From: CAVZTX01 sp963778375
GTDB taxonomy: Bacteria > Chloroflexota > Ktedonobacteria > Ktedonobacterales > Ktedonobacteraceae
NCBI GenBank assembly: GCA_963778375.1
Contig: CAVZTX010000034.1
Coordinates: forward strand, 68,657-132,656
DNA length: 64,000 nucleotides
Direction: 5' to 3'
Shown here: one piece after another, positions 9,379 to 19,036 of the stretch
How the letters are laid out: each line of letters starts with the position of its first letter
Position numbering within the stretch: the first letter of the stretch is position 1
Made by a program: the position numbers and the translations under genes
Notes under the pieces: generated by a model
What the model saw: the letters and a program-made list of their open reading frames with translations, nothing else
The model's database searches: none
Told to the model about the DNA's origin: nothing

Positions 9379-11047
9379 ATGGCACAGAATGAAACCGGAC
9401 CGCGCACCGTTCGCGCACCAAGAGGAACAACACTCTCTTGCAAAGGCTGGCAGCAGGAAGCTGCTTTGCGTATGCTGATGAATAACCTGGACCCGGATGT
9501 GGCCGAGAATCCGGCCGAACTTATTGTGTATGGAGGCATTGGCAAGGCAGCGCGCAATTGGGAATGTTTCGACCGCATCGTCGAGACGCTCAAAAACCTG
9601 GATGAAGACGAAACCCTGCTCGTGCAGTCGGGCAAGCCGGTCGGCGTGTTCAAAACCCATCCTGACGCTCCGCGCGTGCTCATCGCCAACTCCAATCTCG
9701 TACCGCATTGGGCAACCTGGGAGTATTTCCGTGAACTCGACCGCAAGGGGCTGATGATGTACGGCCAGATGACAGCGGGCTCGTGGATTTACATCGGCAG
9801 CCAGGGTATCGTGCAAGGGACGTATGAAACCTTCGTAGAAATGGGCCGCCAGCATTTCGACGGCGACTTATCCGGCAAATGGATACTGACTGCGGGTTTG
9901 GGAGGGATGGGCGGTGCGCAACCACTCGCTTCGACAATGGCAGGCGCCTCCATGCTTGCCGTTGAGGTAGACCAACAACACATTCAGCGCCGTCTGGATA
10001 CCGGCTACTGCGATACAATCGCCAGTACGCTGGACGAGGCGCTCGATCAGATCCGCGAAGCAACTAATCTCAAACAACCGCTCTCCATTGGACTGCTGGG
10101 CAATGCGGCTGACATCTATCCCGAACTGGTACGCCGGGGGATTAAGCCGGATATGGTCACTGATCAAACGTCTGCGCATGATGTCCTGAATGGGTATATC
10201 CCTGCCGGCTTGAGCCTTGCGGAAGCGGCGGAACTGCGCCAGCGTGACCCTGAAGGCTATGTCGAGCGCGCGAAGGAATCGATTGCGAAGCAGGTGCGCG
10301 CCATGCTGGAGTTCCACCATCAGGGCATTCCGGTCGTCGATTACGGCAACAACCTTCGGCAGGTGGCGTATGAGGCGGGTGTGACAAATGCGTTTGATTA
10401 TCCCGGCTTTGTACCCGCGTATATCCGCCCGTTATTCTGTCGTGGCATCGGCCCGTTCCGCTGGGTAGCGCTCTCCGGCGACCCGGAAGACATTTATAAA
10501 ACCGATGCCAAAGTAAAGGAACTGATCCCGGATAACCCGCATCTGCACCGCTGGCTGGATATGGCGCGCCAGAAAATCCATTTCCAGGGGTTGCCTGCCC
10601 GTATCTGCTGGGTTGGACTTGGCGAACGCGCAAGGCTTGGGCTGGCGTTCAATGAAATGGTCGCCAAAGGGGAACTCAGCGCGCCGATAGTCATTGGCCG
10701 CGACCACCTCGATTCCGGCTCAGTCGCAAGCCCCAACCGCGAAACCGAAGGGATGAAGGACGGCTCCGACGCGGTATCGGACTGGCCGCTGCTCAATGCC
10801 CTGCTCAACTGCGCGAGTGGTGCGACCTGGGTAAGTTTCCATCACGGCGGCGGCGTCGGCATGGGATTTTCGCAACATGCCGGGCATGGTTATCGTGGCT
10901 GACGGCACGAAGGAGGCGGCAAAACGCCTGGAGCGCGTGCTGACCAACGATCCCGCCTCTGGCGTCATGCGCCACGCCGACGCGGGCTACGAAGAAGCTA
11001 TCGAATGTGCCAGGGAAAAGGGACTCAATCTGCCGATGGTTTTTTAA
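9379..11047 (+). CDS. hutU: Urocanate hydratase, one frameshift near the C-terminus
   Basis: Converts urocanate to imidazolone propionate in histidine breakdown (cytoplasm, NAD+ as electrophile). Family signatures are clear: VYGGIGKAARNW, GQMTAGSWIYIGSQGIVQGT, ILTAGLGGMGGAQPLAS (NAD binding), VTDQTSAHDVLNGYIPAG, the catalytic Cys in YIRPLFCRGIGPFRWVALSG, and SFHHGGGVGMGFSQHAG. After that last motif the frame stops at 10902. An extra base in the GGG at 10882-10884 separates it from the true tail, MVIVADGTKEAAKRLERVL to LPMVF, ending with TAA at 11045-11047. Total length equals 556 codons plus one base, normal for the family. Base composition is visibly GC-richer than adjacent genes, which hints at acquisition. 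No other hut gene is nearby. Confidence 0.93.
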
Positions 11048-12337
11048 GATGGGAATACTCATCATGAACCTCGACCTGTACCATATCGCAACGCTCTGGC
11101 AAGGAGTCAAGAAATACAGCAGGTAGCCCGAACAGCGGAGGCGAGTTCAGGCAGAATAGACAATCAAGCGGCGATACTTGGTACTGACGAAGCAAAGCAT
11201 CATTGAAAGGTGAACGGTTGACCGTTGTAGAACGAAAAACAGTGTCACAGAAATCCCTGACACAGAGGCATGATGGCCTTGAGCGTATAGGTTGCCTGCT
11301 GTGGCACGAAAAAGATAAAGGTGATGGTGACTCTGCCCGGTGATCCCCACTCACTGCCCATATGGAGTACAAAGAGGAACGGTTGAAATCCACACATGCC
11401 ATCCTTCCAAAGCAAACGGAAAGCTGAAACTGTTCAAATCGAGGGCGATCTGTCGGAACGTGACATTCAGATGCTCGGTTCCCACATGACCAAGGTCTAT
11501 GTTTTTCCATCATGGGTGATGGCTCTACAGATTTGGATTTAGCAAAATCACACTCCAAGCGTGTCCATCAACGAGCTCTTGGACTGGATTGAGGCACACT
11601 CATCCTGATGTACTGCCTCCCGGCGACCCGTTTCCTCCCTCGCCTGCTCCCAAGCAAGCCACGGTAGCGGAGAAGAAAGAGGCGCCTTCCCAATCTACAA
11701 CGGAATTTCTGCATGTTCATGATGAAATAACCGCCAGTATCAGAACGTTTCTGGCCATTCGACGGAAGGTATAGCCTGCTCTTCTCCTCGATAGTTCTGA
11801 CGACCTGAAAAGAGGGTGGTTAGCTGTCCTGGGCGGGAAATCGGTAGGATGAGACGCTGGAACTGGTTGCGAGGGGGTATCGGTGGAACTGCACAAGTAC
11901 GTGTCGTAAGTTGTGGAAGGGCGTTTGGCAACCGATAGCTATCCTGGATGGACCTCTTGATTGTTGCTGAAGAGTCTTGCGCAGGCTCGTTTAAGCGCCC
12001 TGTACCCGACCAATCCGGCGATCAAGAGGCATACAACCATACACAGCACAGAAGATCCAAGTTTTGAACGGAAAACGCTGTCGTAGTGCCAAGCAAAGAA
12101 ATTCAAAAAGTCGCAACTATGCCCTGTATGAGAGCATTGGCGGGAGATGTCAGCACTGCGGCAGACAATAAATAAAGAGTTTAACCGAGTCATGAAGATG
12201 ATTCATATTATATTCATCGCTGTTGGCGACTGGCTCTGTGGTCAGAAGAGCAAGTCCTCGATATGGCGCTTATCTGGCGAATTTAAGCCTGATCGGCCAG
12301 ACTCTGAAGACTTTGCCAATCTTGCAGAGGTGTAACT
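11048..12337. other. Gene-poor stretch between two hutU copies
   Basis: About 1.3 kb with no open frame I can support. A minus-strand stretch around 11050-11560 reads like a decayed coding region (several stops, shifting frame, no recognised family). A short plus-strand frame at 11589-11774 lacks a ribosome site. The whole stretch behaves like degraded DNA, perhaps a remnant mobile element or the lost front half of the second urocanate hydratase. Confidence 0.4.
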
Positions 12338-12881
12338 TTAACTTGAGGCGTGGCGTTATTCCTGATAGGGTGACGGATCAAACATCTGCCCATGATACGC
12401 TGAATGGCTACATTCCTACCGGTCTCTCTCAACAGGAGGCGGACAAATTGCGCAAACGCGATCCACAGGGATATATTGCGCGCTCTCTTGAGTCTATGGT
12501 GACGCATGTACGGGCGATGCTGGATATGCAGAAGATGGGCGCAATTGAGGTTGAGCTATGGCAAGAACCTACGTGGGCAGGCATTAGCGGCTGGCGAGAC
12601 GCACGCGTTGGATTTTCCAGGATTCGTTCCTGCCTATATTCGCCCGCTTTTCTGTCGCGGCAAAGGTCCATTTCGCTGGGTAGCGCTCTCAGGTGATCCC
12701 GAAAATATTTATCGCACCAGTCAGGTGATCGTTGCTGACGGTACAAGAGGCGGCGGAACGGCTTTCAAGGGTGCTGACGAATGATCCGGGGACAGGCGTA
12801 ATGCGCCACGTGGATGCCGGTTACGAGGAGGCCATCACATTTGCAAAGGAGCAGGGAATCAAGATACCGATGATAGAGTAA
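12338..12881 (+). pseudogene. Decayed second urocanate hydratase (hutU remnant)
   Basis: Only the C-terminal half remains and it is broken. Homology starts at LRRGVIPDRVTDQTSAHD and runs through LNGYIPTGLSQQEADKL and VTHVRAMLDM. It then shifts frame to ALDFPGFVPAYIRPLFCRGK (still with the catalytic Cys) and GPFRWVALSGDPENIYRTS. Next it jumps to VIVADGT, so the ~110 residues between these points are deleted. The remnant shifts again to VLTNDPGTGVMRHVDAGYEE and stops with TAA at 12879-12881. Codons here look like the surrounding genes rather than like the intact copy at 9379, so this is plausibly the original resident gene. Confidence 0.9.
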
Positions 12882-12886
12882 GCTCG

Positions 12887-14098
12887 CTATGACCCTGAAG
12901 TAAGATCATCGATCTTCCAGATAGTGCCCTCTTTGACCAGAGTCACAATATAAACGGCTGACTGCCCGGTAGAACTAAAAAATGTCATACTGCCTGTTGC
13001 AGTAGTGGACGATACTTCGGGTGTGCTGTGTATACAAGAAGCAATTCCAGACTGAGCCAAACCAGTGGCAAAGTCAGATTCTGAATTTTGACCCCGTACT
13101 CGGGCAGACAACTGGTTATACACCGTCTGGTAATCTCTTGCCTTAATGCCATTGCAGAAGGCATCAAGGGTTATCGAGGGGGTAGATGGCAACGCGTTGA
13201 TCTTCCAGTTGTTATTGTTATCTTGCACTAGAGAAACCTGGCCACTAGATCTGCTACCTGAAGAGGAAATCGTCGTCAGGTGGGCCATCGCGGTGTTTCC
13301 AGACTGGGCAGATGAGTCATGCGTGCATGAAGTAACCTTGTTCTCATTCTGAAATTGCGGCTCAGACTGCATCTTTTGGAGTGCAGGCGAGAACTGGTTA
13401 TACGCAGTTTGATAATCTCCTTTTTGCATTGAATTGCAAAAAGCGTCAAGCGTTTTGTCAGGTGTAGAGCGTACCACAAAGAAATAGACCAGCACACTCG
13501 CCAACAGTACAATACCAACAATACCTATTGGAATCCACAGCCTGCGACGCCTTCTTCGTGCAGGTTCCCAGTTTATCGCGCGCTCCTCTTCAGGAGGTAC
13601 ACCCGTCATAGTCCCGGCCTGCGGAACATACGAGGACTGTAAGGGAACTCTATCTAATGAAGAAGATGCTGAATAGCTAGGTTGCTGATATGCTTCTGGC
13701 AAATCTAATCCATAAGTGGTGTGAGCATCCTGCAAGGACAAAGGGGTTTGTGCTTGTCTATAGAACGTTGGAAATGCGCTCTGAGGAACTGCATCACCTG
13801 CTGTACCTTCCTGGGAAGTTTCTCTTATCTCATAAGTAAATTTTGTATTACCGATGAGAATCGTATCTCCTGAATTGATCGGGTAGGGAACATTCCAGTC
13901 AAGCCGTTGATCATTGACGAAGGTGCCGAAAGCGCTTCCTAAATCAGTGATAGATTTCTCCTCTGGCCGAATCTCAGCATGATGTGACGAGACAGTGTAG
14001 TTGCTCACCACAAGCTGATTATCTGAGGCGCTGCCAATTGTCACTACCGCATGTTCTAGAATTATTGGTCCGAAGGGGCTATTCAGCACAGCTTCCAT
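12887..14098 (-). CDS. FHA-domain membrane protein with two extracytoplasmic repeats (FHA paralogue 1)
   Basis: Signalling protein of 403 residues. The N-terminal FHA domain (about 1-95) binds phosphothreonine peptides: IGSASDNQLVVSN, SSHHAEIRPE and LGSAFGTFVNDQRL show the conserved G, S, H and N positions. A disordered linker follows, then a basic stop-transfer run (RRRRRR) and one transmembrane helix (LWIPIGIVGIVLLASVLVYF, about 205-230). Outside are two tandem ~75-residue DUF4878-like repeats, each starting with TLDAFC and ending with a W-K-I strand. It is the last of three tandem paralogues on the minus strand. It suggests phosphosignal-coupled membrane sensing, but no kinase gene is adjacent. 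Start has an AGGAG site. Confidence 0.8.
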   Translation of the reverse strand: MEAVLNSPFGPIILEHAVVTIGSASDNQLVVSNYTVSSHHAEIRPEEKSITDLGSAFGTFVNDQRLDWNVPYPINSGDTILIGNTKFTYEIRETSQEGTAGDAVPQSAFPTFYRQAQTPLSLQDAHTTYGLDLPEAYQQPSYSASSSLDRVPLQSSYVPQAGTMTGVPPEEERAINWEPARRRRRRLWIPIGIVGIVLLASVLVYFFVVRSTPDKTLDAFCNSMQKGDYQTAYNQFSPALQKMQSEPQFQNENKVTSCTHDSSAQSGNTAMAHLTTISSSGSRSSGQVSLVQDNNNNWKINALPSTPSITLDAFCNGIKARDYQTVYNQLSARVRGQNSESDFATGLAQSGIASCIHSTPEVSSTTATGSMTFFSSTGQSAVYIVTLVKEGTIWKIDDLTSGS

Positions 14099-14138
14099 TC
14101 TACGCTCCTCTAATGCCTAGAGTATGGTTCTATTCACT

Positions 14139-15182
14139 TTACAAGCCAGACAGGTTATCAATTCTCCAATTAGAGTTGCTATCCTGAATCAACCAGACCG
14201 TCGAGGCAGGACGCGAATTCATGGTAAGCGTTGCCATGGCACTATTTCCAGACACATTAGGAGAACTATGCGTACATGTAGTTATCCTATTGCTAGCAAA
14301 GGAGTCGGCAAAGCTGGCCTCGGTAACTAGCCCCTGCAAACCGGGAGATAATTGATTGTAGGCCGCTTGATAATCTTCGCTTTGTAAAGCGCTACAAAAG
14401 CTATCGAGCGCTCTAGCAGGGGAGTGGAAGCTTCCGAAAAGAAAAGCGACGACGAGTATAACAAGCGCAGTGAGGCCTGCGGCAAACCAGATCTTGCGGC
14501 GGTTTTCCTTCTTGAGGAGCGAAGCCACCGTGTAAGTAGGATGCTCAGAAGATTTCAGAGATGAACCGGAACCGAGCGGACTTGCCGGAGCTATGCCTCC
14601 TGTCGGCGCTGGTACATATGGAGCATACGGGACAGCCTCTTCGCGTCCCGAAGAGAGAGAGGCTGGAGCGAACGGATAATGGTGCGAAGGGTCTTGTGGC
14701 TGCACCAGATTGGAATCCCGTCGGGGGAACAAGCTACCTGCGGCATCTACCTGACCTGGATCTCCATTAGGAGCATTTTCCACCTGAGGTGTTCCTCCAC
14801 CCATTGAAGCGCTGGATGGAGCAGTCGGGTCTAGATGGCGATCAAAAGGTGGACCATCTTTTAATTCCCTCCGGTCTCCGGAAGGAGCGCCGATCACTTC
14901 GTAGTTGAAAACAGCATCACCAATGTAGATTGTATCATTGGGATGGAGCAACGCAGGAACATAGTAATCGAGTCGCTGTACATTCACATAGGTACCAGTC
15001 GTGCTACCAAGATCTATAATTGTATGGCTATGCTCTCCATCTCCCCCCGGTCGAATTTCAGCATGATATGGTGCCACCTTGGGATCGTTGATAACCACGT
15101 GATTATCCTGTGCACTTCCAATCCTCACCACATTTGAACCAAGCGTCATACGGCCGGATGGGTTGGTCAGCATTGCTTCCAT
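14139..15182 (-). CDS. FHA-domain membrane protein with one extracytoplasmic repeat (FHA paralogue 2)
   Basis: 347 residues. N-terminal FHA domain with RIGSAQDNHVVINDP, PYHAEIRPG and LGSTTGTYVNVQRLDYYVP. A long Pro/Gly/Ser linker follows (about 110-225), then a transmembrane helix (IWFAAGLTALVILVVAFLFG) and one DUF4878-like repeat beginning ALDSFCSALQSEDYQAAYNQ and closing with SNWRIDNL. ATG 15180-15182 has AGGAG nine bases upstream; a longer reading would overlap the upstream gene. The middle member of the array is intact, 40 bp from paralogue 1. Confidence 0.8.
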   Translation of the reverse strand: MEAMLTNPSGRMTLGSNVVRIGSAQDNHVVINDPKVAPYHAEIRPGGDGEHSHTIIDLGSTTGTYVNVQRLDYYVPALLHPNDTIYIGDAVFNYEVIGAPSGDRRELKDGPPFDRHLDPTAPSSASMGGGTPQVENAPNGDPGQVDAAGSLFPRRDSNLVQPQDPSHHYPFAPASLSSGREEAVPYAPYVPAPTGGIAPASPLGSGSSLKSSEHPTYTVASLLKKENRRKIWFAAGLTALVILVVAFLFGSFHSPARALDSFCSALQSEDYQAAYNQLSPGLQGLVTEASFADSFASNRITTCTHSSPNVSGNSAMATLTMNSRPASTVWLIQDSNSNWRIDNLSGL

Positions 15183-15201
15183 AATATAGTTCTCCTGTTT
15201 C

Positions 15202-16116
15202 TTAGCTACCCTCTCTGCTGATCTTCCAACCTCCATTTTCATTCACCAGTGTGTAGTTAACCGGGCCTGATTTACCATCGTTAAAGGTATAGGTAATCGT
15301 GCCTGTGGCAGCGGAGCCATTCTGGTTCACGTTGCTCACAACGCAGCCACTCACTCCTCCGAGTGGAGCGATGCTCTGTTGCTCAAGACTCGTGTATTGT
15401 GATTCAGTGACCTGGCCCTGAAAACTGTTCGATGTCAAACTATAGGCACTATGGAAATCTCCGCTCTTGACATCACTACAGTAGCTAGTTAGTGTCTTGG
15501 TCGGCGTAGAAGGCAGTACAACCGCAAACAGTACAATCAAGAGCACGAGCACGATAGCAGCGCCAGCAATCAGACCGTAGAGAAGATTTCAATTCCTCCT
15601 CGGTGCAGTCGTCGTAGCGGCTCCAGCTCCAATGTAGTCAGGTATTCCATATCCAGGTTGGGCTGGAGGGGGTGCATAAGATGGATAAGAAGCTGGAGGG
15701 GGTGGATATGCTTGTTGTGGTGGCGCGTACCCTGCATCGTAACTGGTATAAGGAGGTGGGGCGGCAACAGTTGGTTGATAGCCAGGACTATTCCCTTGAT
15801 TAGCATACATGGTTGCATCTTGTGCGAATCCACCAGGTGCCTCATATGTGAAGACCGTATCACCAATGCGCACCCTATCGCCGGGATTAAGCACACGAGG
15901 AGCATTCCTTTCGAGTCTCTCCTCATTGACAAAGGTGCCATTGGTGCTACCCATGTCAGCGATAGTGTACCCAGGTCCCGCTGGGCTAATCTCAGCATGA
16001 TGTGATGAAGCCTTCGCGTCATTCACAACCAGGGCATTCGTCGCGGCACGCCCCATAGTAAGAACAGCAGGCCCAAGCGTTGTTGGTCCAAATGGCCCAT
16101 TCAATACTGCATTCAT
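15202..16116 (-). CDS. FHA-domain membrane protein, interrupted by an in-frame TGA (FHA paralogue 3)
   Basis: First gene of the FHA array. The FHA domain (about 1-95) shows MGRAATNALVVND, SSHHAEISP and MGSTNGTFVNEERL. A Pro/Tyr-rich linker leads to RRN and then TGA at 15589-15591 (codon 176). The same frame continues without a shift into the transmembrane helix NLLYGLIAGAAIVLVLLIVL and a single extracytoplasmic repeat (KTLTSYCSDVKSGDFHSAYS) ending at 15202. A CGA-to-TGA change would explain it. As it stands, the product is a soluble 175-residue FHA protein unless the stop is read through. ATG 16114-16116 has AAGGAG nine bases before. Could be a nonsense mutation or a consensus error. Confidence 0.75.
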
Positions 16117-16332
16117 AATACAAGTCTCCTTGATAAAAGAGAAATAAAACAATAATGCCGGGATATCTAGCCTGGGATCAAAGAATGCCGCACAATATAC
16201 ATCAGTCTAAGAAAAAGGCTATAAATTCTGATTGTATCGCATCCTTATGACATATAGTCTAGCACACTCATAGAGATTCTGTCGAGATAAAAAAGCAAGC
16301 AATTGAGAATATTGTTGCCGCGACCTTAGAAA

Positions 16333-17568
16333 ATGTGCGAAAATGTCAGCATGTTAAACACTCTGACTATCAAAGAATACGCTTACTCCCTCGGTTTCGA
16401 CATCGTTCGAATCACCAATTCCCAAGCTTTCCCAGAAGCCGAGCGTATCATTAAAGAGCGTATCGCACAAGGGTTGATGGATGGACTCCCCTGGTTCACA
16501 GCCGAACGCGCTGATGTCTCCTGTCACCCTGATGCTCTATTGCCCGGCGCGCAATCGATCATTGCCCTCGCTGTATCCTACCTCACGCAGTTGCCTGATG
16601 AACCAGAGGACGACAGCACAGAACCACGTGGAAGTATCTCTCGCTATGCCTGGGGTGACGACTATCACGAGATCATCAAACCCAAATTGCACCAGTTCGC
16701 TACATGGCTGCATGAGTACGCTCGTAGTGAAGTGAGCGAGGTTGAGACACGCCTCTTTGTAGATACAGGGCGCATGGTGGATCGCGCAGTCGCGCAGCGA
16801 GCCGGACTTGGTTGGTATGGCAAAAACACGAACATTCTCACGAAAGGCTGGGGGTCCTGGATCTTTCTGGCAGAAATCGTTACCAATCTGCCGCTCGGTG
16901 GCACGGATGCAAGTCCTTACGACTCACCTTCAAAAGCTAGCTGTGGCAACTGCGAAATCTGTCTTCACGCCTGCCCCACCGGAGCTTTACCTGCGCCCTA
17001 TGTCCTTGATAACACGCGTTGTATCTCCTATCTGACTATCGAACTACGCGGCAGCATCCCGTTGGAGCTGCGCCCGTTGATGGGCAACCTTATTTTCGGC
17101 TGCGATATATGCCAGCAAGTTTGCCCTGTCAACAAAGTTGTTGAGAAACGCCTCGGCCTACGTAAGAGCACGGGCGAGGGTAATCCGGCAACTCAGCCAG
17201 CGCACTTTCATCCCCGTGCAGAGTTTCAACCACGTGCGAGCATAGGCAGCAACCCTGAACTCATCCCACTACTTTCACTGACTGAAGAACAATTTCGCCA
17301 GCAATTTCGCCTCAGTCCTATCCGGCGCACAAAACGTCGAGGGCTGCTGCGCAATATATGCGTTGCGCTTGGAAACAGCGGTGACATACAGGCTGTACCG
17401 GCACTGATTGGCGCACTGCATGATGCTGAGCCACTCGTACGTGCACACGCGGCCTGGGCACTTGGGCGTATTGGAGGAGAACAGGCCAAACAGGCATTGC
17501 AAGATGCGTTGCAAGATGAAGAGGATGCCGAAGTACAGAAAGAAATATCCTGTGCACTGGAAATATAA
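16333..17568 (+). CDS. queG: Epoxyqueuosine reductase with C-terminal HEAT repeats
   Basis: Last step of queuosine synthesis in tRNA: reduces epoxyqueuosine using cobalamin and two [4Fe-4S] clusters. Family motifs: RAGLGWYGKNTNILTKGWGS, the ferredoxin-like pair CGNCEICLHACPTGAL and CDICQQVCPVN, and RCISYLTIELRGSIPLELR. The C-terminal ~90 residues form two to three HEAT-like helical repeats (VPALIGALHDAEPLVRAHAA; ALQDEEDAEVQKEI), as in many QueG proteins. Length of 411 fits. The first ATG (16333) has only a weak site; ATG 16351 is an alternative start. No other queuosine gene is in the window. Confidence 0.92.
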   Translation: MCENVSMLNTLTIKEYAYSLGFDIVRITNSQAFPEAERIIKERIAQGLMDGLPWFTAERADVSCHPDALLPGAQSIIALAVSYLTQLPDEPEDDSTEPRGSISRYAWGDDYHEIIKPKLHQFATWLHEYARSEVSEVETRLFVDTGRMVDRAVAQRAGLGWYGKNTNILTKGWGSWIFLAEIVTNLPLGGTDASPYDSPSKASCGNCEICLHACPTGALPAPYVLDNTRCISYLTIELRGSIPLELRPLMGNLIFGCDICQQVCPVNKVVEKRLGLRKSTGEGNPATQPAHFHPRAEFQPRASIGSNPELIPLLSLTEEQFRQQFRLSPIRRTKRRGLLRNICVALGNSGDIQAVPALIGALHDAEPLVRAHAAWALGRIGGEQAKQALQDALQDEEDAEVQKEISCALEI

Positions 17569-17750
17569 ACACACCCACCGCAGAATCACTTCCTCAATTT
17601 GACCAAGATCGGGTAAGCCCGCTTGTTTCCTTGAACGAGTAAAACTAGCCAGAATGTACTAGAAAAGATTGACGAACATTGATCGGGACACTATGCTTGG
17701 TCATAGAGTACACAAGGGGTATTAATTTTTGTGGAGGGAAGTTCCCCATC

Positions 17751-18788
17751 ATGAAATATTTTTTCTGGATCGCATTCGCAGTCTTTCTTGCAGCCTCAAT
17801 TCCGCATGTGGCCTACTTTTTTGCTTCATTTGAACCATCTCAGGGGTCTGAAGGTGTATGGTGGTGGGGAGTGAGTTATGCTATTGCCATTAGTATTGAT
17901 GTTACCGTCTATCTCCTTTCCTGGACGGCCTTTCAACGTTATCGGCGTTACCGCACACCCAAAGCCGTATGGCAACACTGGCTGCTCATCGTGATGTGCA
18001 CCATCTTCTCCTGGGCGGTCAATTGGGCCTATGCTAAGCAGTTTCATAACACGGCCATGTTGAGTTCCGCCGAAACGGCAGCTCCCTGGTTAACAAGCAT
18101 CTTCCCTTTCATGGCCAGCGCCTTTCCTTTGCTCGGCATTGTCTATACGATGATGGCTGAGACTATCACTGAGACAGAGGCCGAGGAGAAACGCGAAAAA
18201 GCCCAACAATTGACGGCACTGACAGAACTGGCCAAACAGACAAATCTGCCAATCACCACTTTGCGCCGTGCCCTCACAAGTGGAAGTCGTTTCAATCCTG
18301 CGAGTTTACTGGCAATGGCCAAACACACATCTTCAGAACCAACAACTGTCACTGCTACTTCACCTGTTCCTGACACTCCACTCGCGTCTGCCACCAGCGA
18401 TGTAAATACACCGATTACCGGTCAGATTGTCGCGATTGGCGGGGAGGTAGGGACAAACCATGGCTCCTACACTTCGACGAATGAGCAAGCAGGAAATCCG
18501 TCAGCGGCCTTTCTATCTAGTGAAGGCAATCCTGACAAACTTCAGATGACTATTGAGGCGCTTAAGGCAAACCCGCATATCACTGACCAGGCGCTGGCGG
18601 AATATCTTTCATTGAAACGTCCGGCAAGTGCCCGCTTCTGGCGGCTCAAGGCTATTGAGATTCTGAATACATCTGGAAGACAAGGGCAGGAGACCCATGA
18701 GGGGCAATCGATGGGCACCAGTTCTCTAGGACATAGCAACCAATGGATACCACCTGCCGGGGTTACTAATGGTAATCATCGCAGCTAA
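17751..18788 (+). CDS. Membrane protein with four helices and cytoplasmic tail (unknown function)
   Basis: 345 residues. Four probable transmembrane helices occupy the first ~150 residues (YFFWIAFAVFLAASIPHVAY; GVSYAIAISIDVTVYLLSW; WLLIVMCTIFSWAVNWAY; SIFPFMASAFPLLGIVYTMM), a pattern like DUF2637-type spacer proteins. An EKREK-rich helix follows, then a tail with LTELAKQTNLPITTLRRAL and, near the end, ALAEYLSLKRPASARFWRLK. Both tail segments resemble helix-turn-helix segments, so a role linking the membrane to DNA or replication is possible but speculative. ATG 17751 is preceded by GGAGGG at a long 13-base spacing; a TTG at 17679 lacks a site. Confidence 0.55.
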   Translation: MKYFFWIAFAVFLAASIPHVAYFFASFEPSQGSEGVWWWGVSYAIAISIDVTVYLLSWTAFQRYRRYRTPKAVWQHWLLIVMCTIFSWAVNWAYAKQFHNTAMLSSAETAAPWLTSIFPFMASAFPLLGIVYTMMAETITETEAEEKREKAQQLTALTELAKQTNLPITTLRRALTSGSRFNPASLLAMAKHTSSEPTTVTATSPVPDTPLASATSDVNTPITGQIVAIGGEVGTNHGSYTSTNEQAGNPSAAFLSSEGNPDKLQMTIEALKANPHITDQALAEYLSLKRPASARFWRLKAIEILNTSGRQGQETHEGQSMGTSSLGHSNQWIPPAGVTNGNHRS

Positions 18789-18824
18789 CCTGTACTTTTG
18801 CTGAGCTTAATTCATGTTCTTGAC

Positions 18825-18854
18825 TTGACGATTCGCTAAATGGTATGGTAAACT
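18825..18854 (+). promoter_or_regulatory. Likely sigma-70 promoter for the 97-residue protein
   Basis: TTGACG at 18825-18830 and TAAACT at 18849-18854 with an 18-base spacer. An overlapping alternative is TTGACT at 18820-18825 with TATGGT at 18844-18849. A leader of about 170 bases separates it from the gene. Confidence 0.4.
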
Positions 18855-18903
18855 TATTTGGTGTGATGTAAGGCTGAAAATTTTTCGGGGCCAGCGGAAT
18901 GTG

Positions 18904-18919
18904 CCGAGGGATCACCCTC
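18904..18919 (+). promoter_or_regulatory. Structured leader hairpin upstream of the 97-residue protein
   Basis: The 5' leader contains a tight stem-loop, CGAGGG-ATCA-CCCTCG, followed by the palindrome GGGTACCC. The leader (about 18860-19036) has no open frame with a ribosome site. It does not match a riboswitch class I recognise. Confidence 0.35.
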
Positions 18920-19036
18920 GTGGGTACCCTTTCAATCCGTTCGGACTCCTACAGTCATGCGTATTGCCGTTCGACAATGCAGTCCACAAAAGTACAAAGA
19001 TCGTCTATCTCCAGCAACACACTTAGGGAGGAATTC

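Noticed and set aside
11025..11558. Possible minus-strand transposase remnant
   Set aside because: Fragments in several frames look decayed, but I could not recognise a family, so it is only mentioned as gene-poor DNA.
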